Part shown: one piece after another, positions 1 through 9,576 of the stretch
How positions within the stretch are numbered: the first letter of the stretch is position 1
Layout of the letters: every line of letters begins with the position of its first letter
Source: Caenispirillum salinarum AK4
GTDB taxonomy: Bacteria > Pseudomonadota > Alphaproteobacteria > Rhodospirillales > Rhodospirillaceae
DNA: 64,000 nucleotides
Reading direction: 5' to 3'
NCBI RefSeq assembly: GCF_000315795.1
Contig: NZ_ANHY01000019.1
Coordinates: forward strand, 115,047-179,046
Notes under the pieces: model-generated
The model's input: only the letters and a program-made list of their open reading frames with translations
Told to the model about the DNA's origin: nothing
Databases searched by the model: none
Program-made: the position numbers and the translations under genes

Positions 1-57
1 GGCGCCGATCTCGGCAGCCAGGGAAAAGCGCCAGCGGCCGCGCGGCAGCAGGCTCAT
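1..57 (-). CDS. N-terminal fragment of an unidentified gene, cut by the window edge
   Basis: Only 19 codons are visible, beginning MSLLPRGRWRFSLAAEIGA, before the window ends. The ATG overlaps the TGA of the upstream binding-protein gene as ATGA, so the two are probably translationally coupled in one operon. Binding proteins of this UrtA/AmiC type that are not beside Urt permeases are often paired with a membrane sensor kinase, which is a possible identity. That is a guess from context; nothing in 19 residues proves it. Confidence 0.45.
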   Translation of the reverse strand, partial: MSLLPRGRWRFSLAAEIGA

Positions 58-1400
58 GGCCGCGCCTCCCCGCCATCACGGAGCGCCGCCACGTCCGGCC
101 CCGGCGCCGCCCACCGCCCGCCCCAGCCGTCGCGCAGGCTGTCGAGGAACGCGCCCCACTCGGGGCGGGAGCGCAAGCCGGGGAACGGGATGGGGCGGAC
201 CGGCCGGCCGCTCGACCACACGATGTCGAAGTCCCCGTCCGCCCGCGCCCTGCCGATCAGCACCGGCCGCCAGGTATGGCGCGTGATGGGGTCGAGGTAG
301 ATGATGCCGCTGGGTGCCTTCAACGACTGGCCCAGCAGCCGGGCGCGGTAGTCGTGCCAGGCCTCCGACCGCGCTTCCGTCACCGCCTGCGCCCACAGGT
401 GGACGCCGAAGTACGCCGCCTCCATGGGCGCGGTGGTGGCCTGACCGGCGCCGTAGCGGGCCCGGAAGCCGGCCTTGAAGGCGGCGTTCTCGGGCGTGTC
501 GACGGTGCGGAAGTAGTTGCGCGCGGCGTAGTCGCCTTCCACCAGCGCCGGGCCGATGGCGCGGACCTCGGTTTCCGCAAGGCTGAAGGACATGACGGGG
601 ATGGCCTCGGGCGTGACCCCGGCGGCGCGCAGGGCCTTGTAGAAGGCCAGGTTGCTGTCGCCGTTGATGGTATTGAAGATGACGTCCGGCTTCGCGGCCT
701 TGATGGCCTCGATGACCGGACCGAAATCCGTCGCCCCCAACGGCCGGTAGGCCTCGCCCGCGATCTCTCCGTTCAGCGCCCCGACCTGGGCGCGGATGAT
801 GGCGTGGGCGGTACGCGGAAACACGTAGTCCGACCCCACCAGGAAGATGCGCCGGCCCAGGTTGTCCAGCGCCCATTTGGTGGCGGGGATGATCTGCTGG
901 TTGGGTGCGGCACCCGTGTAGACGATGTTGGGCGACTGCTCCAGCCCCTCGTACTGGACGGGGTAGAACAGCACGTGGTCGAGGCGCTCGAACACCGGCT
1001 TGACGGTCTTGCGGCAGGCCGAGGTCCAGCAGCCGAAGATGGCCGAAACCTTCTTGTGGGAAATCAGCCGCTCCGCCTCGCGCGCGAAGGCGTCCCAATC
1101 GCTGGCGCCGTCCACCAGGATGGGCTCGATGGGCCGGCCGAGCACGCCGCCGGCCCTGTTGATCTCGGAGATGGCGAACAGCGTCGCCTCGGCCACCGGG
1201 CGCTCGCTGACCGCCATGGTGCCGGACAACGAATGCAGCACGCCGACGCGGATGGGCGTCTTGGCGCGCAGGCCCTCCAGCCCCAGGACCGCGGGCAGCG
1301 TCAGGGCGACGACGATGCCAACCAACGCCGCCAGCACCGCGCCCACATAATAGCGGTGGCGCGGTGCCAGGACCTTGCGGGCGTGCGACTCCCCGGTCAT
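54..1400 (-). CDS. UrtA/AmiC-type periplasmic substrate-binding protein
   Basis: This 448-residue protein is a type I periplasmic-binding-fold receptor of the urea/short-chain amide group. An uncleaved-looking hydrophobic segment lies at about residues 18-40 (YYVGAVLAALVGIVVALTLP). The fold then starts with IRVGVLHSLSGTMAVSE, followed by GCWTSACRKTVKPVFE and LFYPVQYEGLE, which are typical of UrtA-like proteins. It overlaps the next gene by ATGA, and no urea permease or ATPase is visible. With a membrane anchor and a cut-off downstream partner it may be a ligand sensor for a signalling protein rather than a transport component. The ligand is not evident. It lies 72 bases downstream of the hemerythrin gene and may or may not share its transcript. 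Confidence 0.8.
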   Translation of the reverse strand: MTGESHARKVLAPRHRYYVGAVLAALVGIVVALTLPAVLGLEGLRAKTPIRVGVLHSLSGTMAVSERPVAEATLFAISEINRAGGVLGRPIEPILVDGASDWDAFAREAERLISHKKVSAIFGCWTSACRKTVKPVFERLDHVLFYPVQYEGLEQSPNIVYTGAAPNQQIIPATKWALDNLGRRIFLVGSDYVFPRTAHAIIRAQVGALNGEIAGEAYRPLGATDFGPVIEAIKAAKPDVIFNTINGDSNLAFYKALRAAGVTPEAIPVMSFSLAETEVRAIGPALVEGDYAARNYFRTVDTPENAAFKAGFRARYGAGQATTAPMEAAYFGVHLWAQAVTEARSEAWHDYRARLLGQSLKAPSGIIYLDPITRHTWRPVLIGRARADGDFDIVWSSGRPVRPIPFPGLRSRPEWGAFLDSLRDGWGGRWAAPGPDVAALRDGGEARP

Positions 1401-1413
1401 GCGGCAGGGCTCC

Positions 1414-1439
1414 CTGTTGTGGCGCCGCCACTCTAACAG
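1414..1439 (-). other. Intergenic hairpin between hemerythrin and binding-protein genes
   Basis: CTGTT-GTGGCG and CGCCAC-(TCT)-AACAG can pair with one three-base bulge. No T-tract follows on the minus strand, so it is not a clear intrinsic terminator. It may end or process the transcript coming from the hemA side. Confidence 0.3.
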
Positions 1440-1472
1440 GCAACTCGCGACCGTGCCGCAATATTGTGCAGA

Positions 1473-1976
1473 TCACTCGGCGGTGAGGGCCGCGTGCCGG
1501 TCGGCCAGAGCCCCGTCTTCCTCGGCGTCGAGAACCTGGGAGAGCGCGGCCAGCAGTCCCATTTCCTCCTTCTGGATGTGGAAGGTCTCCCGGTCGATCA
1601 GGTCGCGGGCGTCGGCGCGGAAGGACTCCCACAGGTTCGCATCGAAGCCGCCCCCCGCAAGGGCGCGGCAGGCATCCCGCAGGCTTTCGGCCAGCGGGCG
1701 GATCTCGGCGTGTTCGCCGGTCAGCATGTCGACCATGAACCCCGCCCCCGCGTCGTGCAGGCGGGGGAACAGGTGTTCTTCCTCGAAGGCGAAATGGCGG
1801 GTGACGTCCTCGTCCAGCGCGCGGGCGATGCCCTCGAGCGTCGCGGTGGCGGCCTCGGGCGCAGGCGGGCGGCGGCTGGCGATCAGGGACTCCAGCGCAT
1901 CCAGGTGCTCCATGGTTCGCATGTGCTCGGTGTGCAGGGCCTGCCCGATGCGGGTGGCGCCGAAGATGCTGTTCAT
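1473..1976 (-). CDS. Hemerythrin HHE-domain protein
   Basis: A 167-residue four-helix-bundle protein with the pattern of a diiron hemerythrin-like domain: His in LHTEHM near the N-terminus, then HFAFEEEHLFPRL, GEHAEIRPL, and FHIQKEEMGLL near the C-terminus. Such proteins bind O2 or NO, or help repair or protect iron centres under nitrosative stress. It is cytoplasmic, with no signal peptide. It follows the NnrS-like membrane gene by 21 bases on the same strand, in an operon running from hemA. A role in NO handling is therefore inferred from both family and context; the exact ligand is unknown. Confidence 0.85.
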   Translation of the reverse strand: MNSIFGATRIGQALHTEHMRTMEHLDALESLIASRRPPAPEAATATLEGIARALDEDVTRHFAFEEEHLFPRLHDAGAGFMVDMLTGEHAEIRPLAESLRDACRALAGGGFDANLWESFRADARDLIDRETFHIQKEEMGLLAALSQVLDAEEDGALADRHAALTAE

Positions 1977-1997
1977 GAGAGAGGCTCCGGAATGTGG

Positions 1998-3317
1998 TCA
2001 GGCGGCGGTCGCGGCGGTGCCGCCTGGGCGGGCCGGCTTGGGTTTCGGTCCGACCCGGCGGCGGTGGCGCAGGGCGCGCACCCCGACCGTCAGCGCATGG
2101 ATGAGAAAGGCGATGGCGCCCGCCATGCCCACCACGCCGGCCATCCGCGTGAGCAGCGGGGCGTCCAGCGCGGCGGCCAGGGTCAGCAGGGCCACGGCGG
2201 CGGGATGCAGCACGGCCAGCACCTTTAGCGGCGCGTCCCACACCAGGGCGGTGGCCGAGGCCGGCCGGGCGCAGCGGCGGACCGTGTTCATGGATGCCAG
2301 GAACGGCAGGATGCGTTGAAGCATGCCGAGCAGGATGGTCAGCAGCCAGCCCGGCAGCAGCAGCACGCCGAACACCAGCGGCGGCATGATGCCCGCCAGC
2401 GCGCCCAGTCCCGCGGCGATGCTCAGCGGCAGCAGCAGCCATGAGACGCGGATCAGCACGAACGACGGTCCCAGGCGCTTGCGCATGCGGCGCGCATGGG
2501 CGCGGACCATGGTGTCCACGTGCAGCACGCTCGCCACCAGTCCGGCCACGCCGCCAAGCGCCGTCAGGAACACCGAGCCGCCCAGCAAACCGGCCGCCGC
2601 CGCAGCGACCGCGCAAACCGCCAGGACCAGCGCCGGACGGCCGGCACGGGGCTTCGGCGGCTCGGCAACCGCGAGCATGGGCACCAGGATGTGGCTGAAC
2701 CCCACCACCAGAAGGCCCATGAAGCCGTAGCCGGCCAGCACCAGATGCGCTGCCGCCGCCGCGCCGTGGTCCGGCAGCCAGGCCAGGCGGTAGTCGGCGG
2801 CCAGCAGCACCGCCAGCGCCACCACGCCCGCCAGAGCCACGGCGGCCCCGAGGATGGCCGGCAGCGTGTCGGGCAGGCCGGCGGCGCGGCCCTTCCACAA
2901 CAGCCGGCCGAGCAGCCCGGTAAACAGCAGCAGGCCAAGGCCGAGCGCCGTGGCTCCGGCGATCATGCCCGCGACGGAGATGGTCAGGAACGCCGCGACC
3001 AGCAGCGTGCCGCCGCCGCCGATGAGCACCAGCAGCGCCCACCCGGCCCACAGGGGCGGGGCCGTCTGCATGGTGGTGACCGGCAGGATCTGGAGCACCG
3101 CGCCCACCGCCGCCGCCGCCAGCACGCCCACCGTCAGCATATGGACGGCGGCGAGGCCGGGACCGGGACCGCCGATGACCGCCGCCCGCTCGGGCAGCCA
3201 CGCCAGCAGCAGCCAGAACCCCAGGTGGGCCAGCGTCGCGAGCCCGAAGAAGGCGACCGGGACCGACGGATGCAGCAGACGCTGCTCCGCTCCGGCAAGC
3301 GGAACGGCGACCATCAT
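1998..3317 (-). CDS. Polytopic membrane protein, NnrS / haem-copper-oxidase-like
   Basis: A 439-residue protein made almost wholly of hydrophobic helices, about 11-12 transmembrane segments. Histidines lie in helix contexts such as AVHMLTVGVLAAA, AAHLVLAGYGFMG and VGFSHILVPMLAV, a layout recalling NnrS and oxidase subunit I-like proteins that bind haem. Relatives occur beside nitrite and NO reductase genes and are linked to NO tolerance. The start overlaps the DUF2249 gene's stop as ATGA, so the two are coupled. A closest-family assignment needs a profile search; the membrane topology and the denitrification context are clear, the biochemical role is not. Confidence 0.65.
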   Translation of the reverse strand: MMVAVPLAGAEQRLLHPSVPVAFFGLATLAHLGFWLLLAWLPERAAVIGGPGPGLAAVHMLTVGVLAAAAVGAVLQILPVTTMQTAPPLWAGWALLVLIGGGGTLLVAAFLTISVAGMIAGATALGLGLLLFTGLLGRLLWKGRAAGLPDTLPAILGAAVALAGVVALAVLLAADYRLAWLPDHGAAAAAHLVLAGYGFMGLLVVGFSHILVPMLAVAEPPKPRAGRPALVLAVCAVAAAAAGLLGGSVFLTALGGVAGLVASVLHVDTMVRAHARRMRKRLGPSFVLIRVSWLLLPLSIAAGLGALAGIMPPLVFGVLLLPGWLLTILLGMLQRILPFLASMNTVRRCARPASATALVWDAPLKVLAVLHPAAVALLTLAAALDAPLLTRMAGVVGMAGAIAFLIHALTVGVRALRHRRRVGPKPKPARPGGTAATAA

Positions 3318-3898
3318 GCGTCTCCCGGCATCAGGCGGAGGATCACGTGGCCCGGCGTCTCGTCGAGCAGGTCCCAGGTCCAGCCGCGCTCCTCCAGCTC
3401 GGGGATCAGGTGGACGGGGAATTGCGGCACGTGGACCATCAGCGGCTGGTCGTGGGCGCCGCCGTCGATGAACCGCAGGATCTCGATCATGGGCCCCGGC
3501 GCGCTCAGGCCGCGGGCGTCGAGGTGGAGGCCGTCGGCATCCATCCAGAACTTGCGCTTGGGCGGCTGGGCCGGCGCGGCCGGTTCGCTGGCGACGGACT
3601 CGCGGCAGCCGCCGACGCGCAGGAACGTCACACGGTAGCGCCCGTCGCCGACGGGGCGGGAGAAATTCTCAAACCCGTGGGTCGCCAGCAGGTCGCGCAG
3701 CGGCACGGGATCGAAGGGCGCCACCACCACCAGCCCCCGACCCGCCGGGACCGGCGTCGCGGCGGCCAGCACGGTTGACAGCGGATCGCCGCCCTGGGCG
3801 AGCAGGTCAGCGGCATCGACGGTGGCGACCGGGTCGGCCTCGACGTCGGCGACCCAGGACGGCGGGGTGGTAGCGGCGCTTGCGTCAACGGGAGTCAT
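3314..3898 (-). CDS. DUF2249 domain protein (probably two copies)
   Basis: A 194-residue soluble protein. The C-terminal half (about residues 120-192: [20 protein letters not shown]...[18 protein letters not shown]) matches the DUF2249 pattern. The first half ([14 protein letters not shown]...[26 protein letters not shown]) looks like a diverged second copy. DUF2249 proteins are small TusA-like alpha/beta folds often found with hemerythrins and NO-related genes in denitrifiers; their reaction is not established. It overlaps the DUF454 gene upstream by 14 bases and the NnrS-like gene downstream by four, so it is inside a tightly coupled operon. Confidence 0.75.
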   Translation of the reverse strand: MTPVDASAATTPPSWVADVEADPVATVDAADLLAQGGDPLSTVLAAATPVPAGRGLVVVAPFDPVPLRDLLATHGFENFSRPVGDGRYRVTFLRVGGCRESVASEPAAPAQPPKRKFWMDADGLHLDARGLSAPGPMIEILRFIDGGAHDQPLMVHVPQFPVHLIPELEERGWTWDLLDETPGHVILRLMPGDA

Positions 3899-4277
3899 GG
3901 CGTGTTCGCTCTTGTTGTGGGACCCGGGCGGGACAGGACAGGATGAACAGGGCCCCCGCCGCCATCAGCCCGCCGGCGGCGGCAACGCCGGCCAGCGGCG
4001 CATCGGCGAAGGCGATCAGGTGGACCAGGGCGGCGGCCATCATCGCCAGCGCGATGACCTTGGCGTGCAGCGGAATGACGCGGTGCGCCCGCCAATCCCG
4101 CAGCACCGGCCCGAACCGCGGGTGCGCCTCCAGCCGTGCGGCGAGCGTCGGGCTGCCCTTGGCGAACGCCCCGGCGGCCAGAAGCACGAAGGGCGTCGTC
4201 GGCAGCACCGGCAGCACGACGCCCACGGCGCCGACGGCCATGCAGAGCACCCCGAGGCCGGTCCAGATGGCGCGCAT
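3885..4277 (-). CDS. DUF454 (YbaN-like) inner membrane protein
   Basis: A 130-residue protein with the DUF454 hallmark [25 protein letters not shown] at about residues 18-42, followed by a charged stretch and two more hydrophobic helices ([20 protein letters not shown] and [19 protein letters not shown]). The start is preceded by a strong GGAGGGAG ribosome-binding site. The family's function is unknown. It sits 33 bases downstream of hemA and overlaps the DUF2249 gene, so it is probably transcribed from the hemA promoter under denitrifying conditions. Confidence 0.8.
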   Translation of the reverse strand: MRAIWTGLGVLCMAVGAVGVVLPVLPTTPFVLLAAGAFAKGSPTLAARLEAHPRFGPVLRDWRAHRVIPLHAKVIALAMMAAALVHLIAFADAPLAGVAAAGGLMAAGALFILSCPARVPQQERTRHDSR

Positions 4278-4310
4278 GGCCGCTCCCTCCTCTTCCCTCG
4301 GCGCGGCCGG

Positions 4311-5522
4311 TCAGGCGGCGGCCTGAAGGTCCAGACGCCGCCACACGGCGGTCAGGGCCTCCACCAGCCGGCGCATCTGCAAGTCGTCGTGCACCGGGCT
4401 CGGCGTCAGGCGCAGGCGTTCGGTCCCGCGCGGCACGGTGGGATAGTTGATGGGCTGGATGTAGATGCCGAAGTCCTCCAGCAGCATGTCGGTGGCGCGC
4501 TTGCAGCGCTCGGCATCACCCACCAGCACGGGCACGATGTGGCTGGGGCTGCGCATCACCGGCAGGCGCCATTCCAGCAGCAGGTGCTTGAGCGTCGCCG
4601 CCCGCTCCTGATGGGTCTCGCGCAAGCTGGGGGTGGAGCGCACCACCTTGACGCTGGCGCAGGCCGCCGCCGCCACCGCCGGCGGCAGGGCGGAGGAAAA
4701 GATGAACCCCTGGCCGTAGGACCGGATGGTGTCGCAGATGTCCGCCCGTGCGGCCACATAGCCACCGATGACGCCGAAGGCCTTGGCGAGCGTGCCCTGG
4801 ATGATGTCGACGCGGTCCATCACGCCGTCGCGTTCCGCCACGCCCGCGCCGGTGGCGCCGTAGAGGCCGACGCCGTGGACTTCGTCCAGGTACGTCAGGG
4901 CGTTGTAGCGCTCCGCCAGATCACAGATTTCGGCGATGGGGCCGAAGTCGCCGTCCATGGAATAGACGCTCTCGAAGACGATCAGCTTGGGCCGGTCGAT
5001 GGGCTGGGCGGCCAGCAACTCTTCCAGGTGCGCCAGGTCGTTGTGGCGGAAGATGTGCTTCTCGGCGCGGGAATGGCGGATGCCCTCGATCATGCTGTTG
5101 TGGTTCAGGGCGTCCGACAGGATCACGCAGTCGGGCAGAAGGGTGCCGAGCGTGGACAGCGCCGTCTGGTTGGCGACGTAGCCGGAGGTGAACAGAAGCG
5201 CGGCCTCTTTCCCGTGCAGGCTGGCAAGCTCGCGCTCCAGGGCCACGTGATGGCGGTTGGTGCCCGAGATGTTGCGCGTGCCGCCCGCGCCGGCGCCGCA
5301 TTCGTCGGCGGCGGCATGGAAGGCGGCCAGCACGTCGGCGTTCTGGCCCATGCCCAGGTAGTCGTTCGAACACCACACGGTGACCGGTGCGGTCTCGCCG
5401 TCGACATAGCGCGTGGCGGCGGGGAAGGCCCCGTTGCGGCGCGCCAGTTCGGCGAACACGCGATACCGGCCCTCCGACTTCAGGGCGTCGATGCGGCTTT
5501 GAAAGAAGGCGGCGTAGTCCAT
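4311..5522 (-). CDS. hemA: 5-aminolevulinate synthase
   Basis: A 403-residue PLP enzyme that condenses glycine and succinyl-CoA to 5-aminolevulinate, the first step of haem synthesis in alphaproteobacteria. It starts [14 protein letters not shown], as family members do, with GGAG eight bases upstream. A longer reading to 5,702 is rejected because its first 60 residues are not family-like. Visible motifs include [47 protein letters not shown] and the PLP-lysine loop [12 protein letters not shown]. Length is normal. An FNR-type box upstream implies that haem (c, b and d1) supply is raised with denitrification. If a second hemA exists elsewhere, this would be the anaerobic isozyme. Confidence 0.97.
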   Translation of the reverse strand: MDYAAFFQSRIDALKSEGRYRVFAELARRNGAFPAATRYVDGETAPVTVWCSNDYLGMGQNADVLAAFHAAADECGAGAGGTRNISGTNRHHVALERELASLHGKEAALLFTSGYVANQTALSTLGTLLPDCVILSDALNHNSMIEGIRHSRAEKHIFRHNDLAHLEELLAAQPIDRPKLIVFESVYSMDGDFGPIAEICDLAERYNALTYLDEVHGVGLYGATGAGVAERDGVMDRVDIIQGTLAKAFGVIGGYVAARADICDTIRSYGQGFIFSSALPPAVAAAACASVKVVRSTPSLRETHQERAATLKHLLLEWRLPVMRSPSHIVPVLVGDAERCKRATDMLLEDFGIYIQPINYPTVPRGTERLRLTPSPVHDDLQMRRLVEALTAVWRRLDLQAAA

Positions 5523-5560
5523 GGAGCGGTCTCCGAATGGTGCGGCTTGTCGATGCCTGA

Positions 5561-5602
5561 ACCCTGCCGCAACGGGGGCGCCGGTCCCTTGAGGTTGGTC
5601 AA
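5561..5602 (-). promoter_or_regulatory. FNR/NNR-type promoter of hemA
   Basis: TTGAGGTTGGTCAA at 5,589-5,602 fits TTGA-N6-TCAA. A CAGGGT element at 5,566-5,561 (minus strand) begins 29.5 bases from the box centre, as expected for activation from about -41.5. The box centre is 73.5 bases from the hemA start. Confidence 0.75.
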
Positions 5603-5648
5603 GACCGGACCGTGCAGCACCTTCCTCGTGCACGCCCCCTGCCTCGAT

Positions 5649-5690
5649 TTGACCACCGTCAAGGGCAACTCGCCTTCCCCGGCGCATGGT
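5649..5690 (+). promoter_or_regulatory. FNR/NNR-type promoter of the cbiX-like gene
   Basis: TTGACCACCGTCAA at 5,649-5,662 is followed by CATGGT at 5,685-5,690, beginning 29.5 bases from the box centre. The gene starts 76.5 bases from the centre. The box lies back-to-back with the hemA box, so the 210-base gap is a divergent denitrification promoter. Confidence 0.75.
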
Positions 5691-5731
5691 CTGGACCATC
5701 AACGACCATGACGGGAGGGAGCCTGCCGCCC

Positions 5732-6607
5732 ATGTCCATCATCCGACCCAGCCCACCCCGCGCCGCCGACGAGCGGCCGATCCTGGTGATCGTCGGCCAC
5801 GGCTCCCCGCGTGATGCCGCCGCCGGCCTCGCCACCGTCGCCACGGCACTGACCGTCGCCCGCGGCGGACGTTACCGCGCCGTGCCGGCCCTGATGAAGG
5901 GCGAGCCCGCCCTGCCCCGCGTACTGCAAAGCCTGCCGCCGGGATCGCGGGCCTACGTACTGCCGCACTTCGGCGGCGCAGGCGTCTTCGCCACCCGGCA
6001 CATTCCCGAGGTCGTCGCCGAGTCTTCCAGCCATCTGGCCGAGGCCCGCGTGCTGCCGGCCCTCGGGGAGTCGCCCCGCATCATAGAGCGCACCAACGCC
6101 CTGCTGCGGGAGGTCGGGCGCCAGGCAGACGCGCCGGCGGACCTGCTGGTGGTCGGCCACGGGTCCTCGGCCGGCGGCGACGCCGCGGCGGAAGCCCTGG
6201 CCTTCGGACTCGGCGGCGCGGACCACTGCGGCGCGGCCCATGCCGTGTTCCTGGAGCGGGCACCGCTGCTGACGGACGCGCTGAACCGACTGCCCCTCGG
6301 CCGCGAGGTGCTGGTGAGCGTGCTGCTGGCCGCGCGCGGACGCCATGCCTGCCTGGACGTGCCCGACGCGCTTGGCCTGCCGCGCAACAGTGCACTGTCG
6401 GGACCCGACGGCGAGGCCCTCGGACCCGTCGTCATGGGCGATCGGCGCCTGTGGCTGCACGCCCCGCTGACCGACGCCCGCCTGATGGCCGATGCCGCCA
6501 CCGCCGCCGCCGACGCGGCCCTGGTCGAGAACGGCCCGGCACCGGTGTCCCACCCGGCCACTCGGGCTCTTGACCACAATCAAGGTGGCTTAGCCGCCAC
6601 CGCATAA
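5732..6607 (+). CDS. CbiX-like sirohydrochlorin chelatase family protein
   Basis: A 291-residue protein with two CbiX/SirB-like halves, each opening with the metal-site histidine motif: [15 protein letters not shown] near residue 20 and [13 protein letters not shown] near residue 140. Class II chelatases insert Fe2+ or Co2+ into sirohydrochlorin. Next to nirE, whose product feeds siroheme to heme d1 synthesis, iron insertion is the natural reading. The chosen ATG has GGAGGGA upstream, while the longer reading to 5,612 has none. The norC control box lies inside its last codons (6,570-6,583). Activity on the d1 pathway is inference; it could also be a relative lacking chelatase activity. Confidence 0.7.
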   Translation: MSIIRPSPPRAADERPILVIVGHGSPRDAAAGLATVATALTVARGGRYRAVPALMKGEPALPRVLQSLPPGSRAYVLPHFGGAGVFATRHIPEVVAESSSHLAEARVLPALGESPRIIERTNALLREVGRQADAPADLLVVGHGSSAGGDAAAEALAFGLGGADHCGAAHAVFLERAPLLTDALNRLPLGREVLVSVLLAARGRHACLDVPDALGLPRNSALSGPDGEALGPVVMGDRRLWLHAPLTDARLMADAATAAADAALVENGPAPVSHPATRALDHNQGGLAATA

Positions 6608-6610
6608 GGT
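6570..6610 (+). promoter_or_regulatory. FNR/NNR-type promoter of norCB
   Basis: TTGACCACAATCAA at 6,570-6,583 lies within the 3' end of the cbiX-like gene. A TAAGGT element at 6,605-6,610 sits about 28.5 bases from the centre. The norC start is 112.5 bases from the centre, giving a longer leader than at the other four boxes. Confidence 0.7.
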
Positions 6611-6688
6611 TTGCGGACCGTCCCGCCGCCGCACCGGCGCGGGTCGCCCGGGACCCTGCCCCGTCCTCATCAACCTGGGGGATCACCA

Positions 6689-8526
<1,838 letters not shown>

Positions 8527-8552
8527 TCTTCGGCGGCGAAAGGAGACGTCCC

Positions 8553-9227
8553 ATGAAAAAGACCATCCTCACCGCCGCCCTGGGGCTGCTCGTCATCGGG
8601 CAGCCCGCCTGGGGCCAGGCGAACATCAAACCCGACACCGACCCCCGCATTCCGCAGGAAAGCACCGAGACCCTGCCCAGCGAGGACCGTGAGTTCCTGC
8701 GCACCGCAGTCGCCCTGAACAAGGTGGAGGACCGCCTGGGCGACCTGGCGGTGGAGCGGGCCGGCAACGCCGACCTGCAGGAACTGGCCGTCGACATCGC
8801 CTCGGAAATGATGCGCATCGACAGCCGCCTGCACCGGTTCGCCCGGGAAGCCGGCGTGGACGTGCAGGACCCCGACCTGACGGTGGACGACGCCGGCGGC
8901 TCCATCGGAGGCGCGGCGGCGGCCGTGACCTGGCCGGCCAACGTCGGCGGCGCCCAGACGAAGGCGGCGGTCGAGGACCTGTCGCAGCTTGAGGGCGAGG
9001 CCTTCGATGCCCGCTTCATCGAGGCGCAGCTGAACATCCACGACCGGCTGATCGACCTTTACCAGACGCAGGCGTCCAACAGCGCCGATCGCGAAATCGC
9101 CAGCTTCGCCATCAAGGCGCTGGTGACCATCCAGAGGAACGAGGCCGTCCTCAAGGCCCTGGCCCCGCGCTACGGCGTGGAGTTCGACGCCAACGGACAG
9201 CCTCCGCAGTACGGCCCGGCGGACTGA
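8553..9227 (+). CDS. Periplasmic DUF4142 protein
   Basis: A 224-residue protein with a signal peptide (MKKTILTAALGLLVIGQPAWG, cleaved near residue 21) and a predicted four-helix DUF4142 bundle containing FLRTAVALNKVEDRLGDLAV, ELAVDIASEMMRIDSRLHRF and EAQLNIHDRLIDLYQTQA. This ferritin-like fold family has no settled function. AGGAG lies seven bases before the ATG. It is the last gene before a strong terminator, so it belongs to the norCB transcript. A helper role for NO reductase in the periplasm is possible but unproven. Confidence 0.8.
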   Translation: MKKTILTAALGLLVIGQPAWGQANIKPDTDPRIPQESTETLPSEDREFLRTAVALNKVEDRLGDLAVERAGNADLQELAVDIASEMMRIDSRLHRFAREAGVDVQDPDLTVDDAGGSIGGAAAAVTWPANVGGAQTKAAVEDLSQLEGEAFDARFIEAQLNIHDRLIDLYQTQASNSADREIASFAIKALVTIQRNEAVLKALAPRYGVEFDANGQPPQYGPAD

Positions 9228-9255
9228 CCCCGGACTGACGTCCGCCGTGCCCGAG

Positions 9256-9300
9256 ACGCCGCCGATCCACCTCCCCGGGGATCGGCGGCGTTTTCTTTTT
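9256..9300 (+). terminator. Intrinsic terminator of norCB and the DUF4142 gene
   Basis: A perfect 13-bp stem (ACGCCGCCGATCC at 9,256-9,268 with its complement at 9,279-9,291) and a ten-base loop are followed by TTTCTTTTT. This splits the nor genes into two transcripts. Confidence 0.92.
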
Positions 9301-9307
9301 GTAGTTG

Positions 9308-9480
9308 AACCACCAAGACACCAAGACACCAAGGCTTTCCGGCTGCGCCGGAATGATGATGCGAGGGAGGCACGGGCTCCCTCGCGCTCCCTCGGTTACT
9401 GAAGGATCAAACCTGGGAAGCCAGGACCTCAAGAGCATGATGGCGCGCCTTCGCGCGCTGTCTTGGTGCCTTGGTGGTTT
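9308..9480. repeat. Palindromic intergenic element with CACCAAGA-type ends
   Basis: The left end reads AACCACCAAGACACCAAGA and continues with another CACCAAGG unit. The right end (9,461-9,480) is its near-exact inverted complement. Nested hairpins lie between them, including TTCCGGC/GCCGGAA and GAGGGAG/CTCCCTC. It encodes no protein. The structure suggests a non-autonomous (MITE- or REP-like) repeat inserted between the norCB terminator and the norQ promoter. Confidence 0.7.
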
Positions 9481-9495
9481 TCCTCACAAGCCCCG

Positions 9496-9537
9496 TTGAC
9501 CAGGGTCAAGGCCCCCACCCGCCGCCAGGTCCATCCT
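9496..9537 (+). promoter_or_regulatory. FNR/NNR-type promoter of norQDEF
   Basis: TTGACCAGGGTCAA at 9,496-9,509 is followed by CATCCT at 9,532-9,537, exactly 29.5 bases from the box centre. The predicted start of transcription, near 9,544, supports the norQ ATG at 9,577, which is 74.5 bases from the centre. Confidence 0.75.
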
Positions 9538-9576
9538 CGGGCCATGATGACGGATACCAACGCCCCGAGGACTGCC

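Noticed and set aside
76..3201. Very long minus-strand open frame across the first four genes
   Set aside because: It is rich in Arg, Gly, Ala and Pro with no domain, and runs over well-supported genes in another frame. Such frames are normal shadows at this GC content.
9308..9334. Tandem CACCAAGA units considered as a CRISPR or direct-repeat array
   Set aside because: Units are seven to nine bases with no spacers, and the segment pairs with its inverse at 9,461-9,480, so it is the end of a palindromic element.
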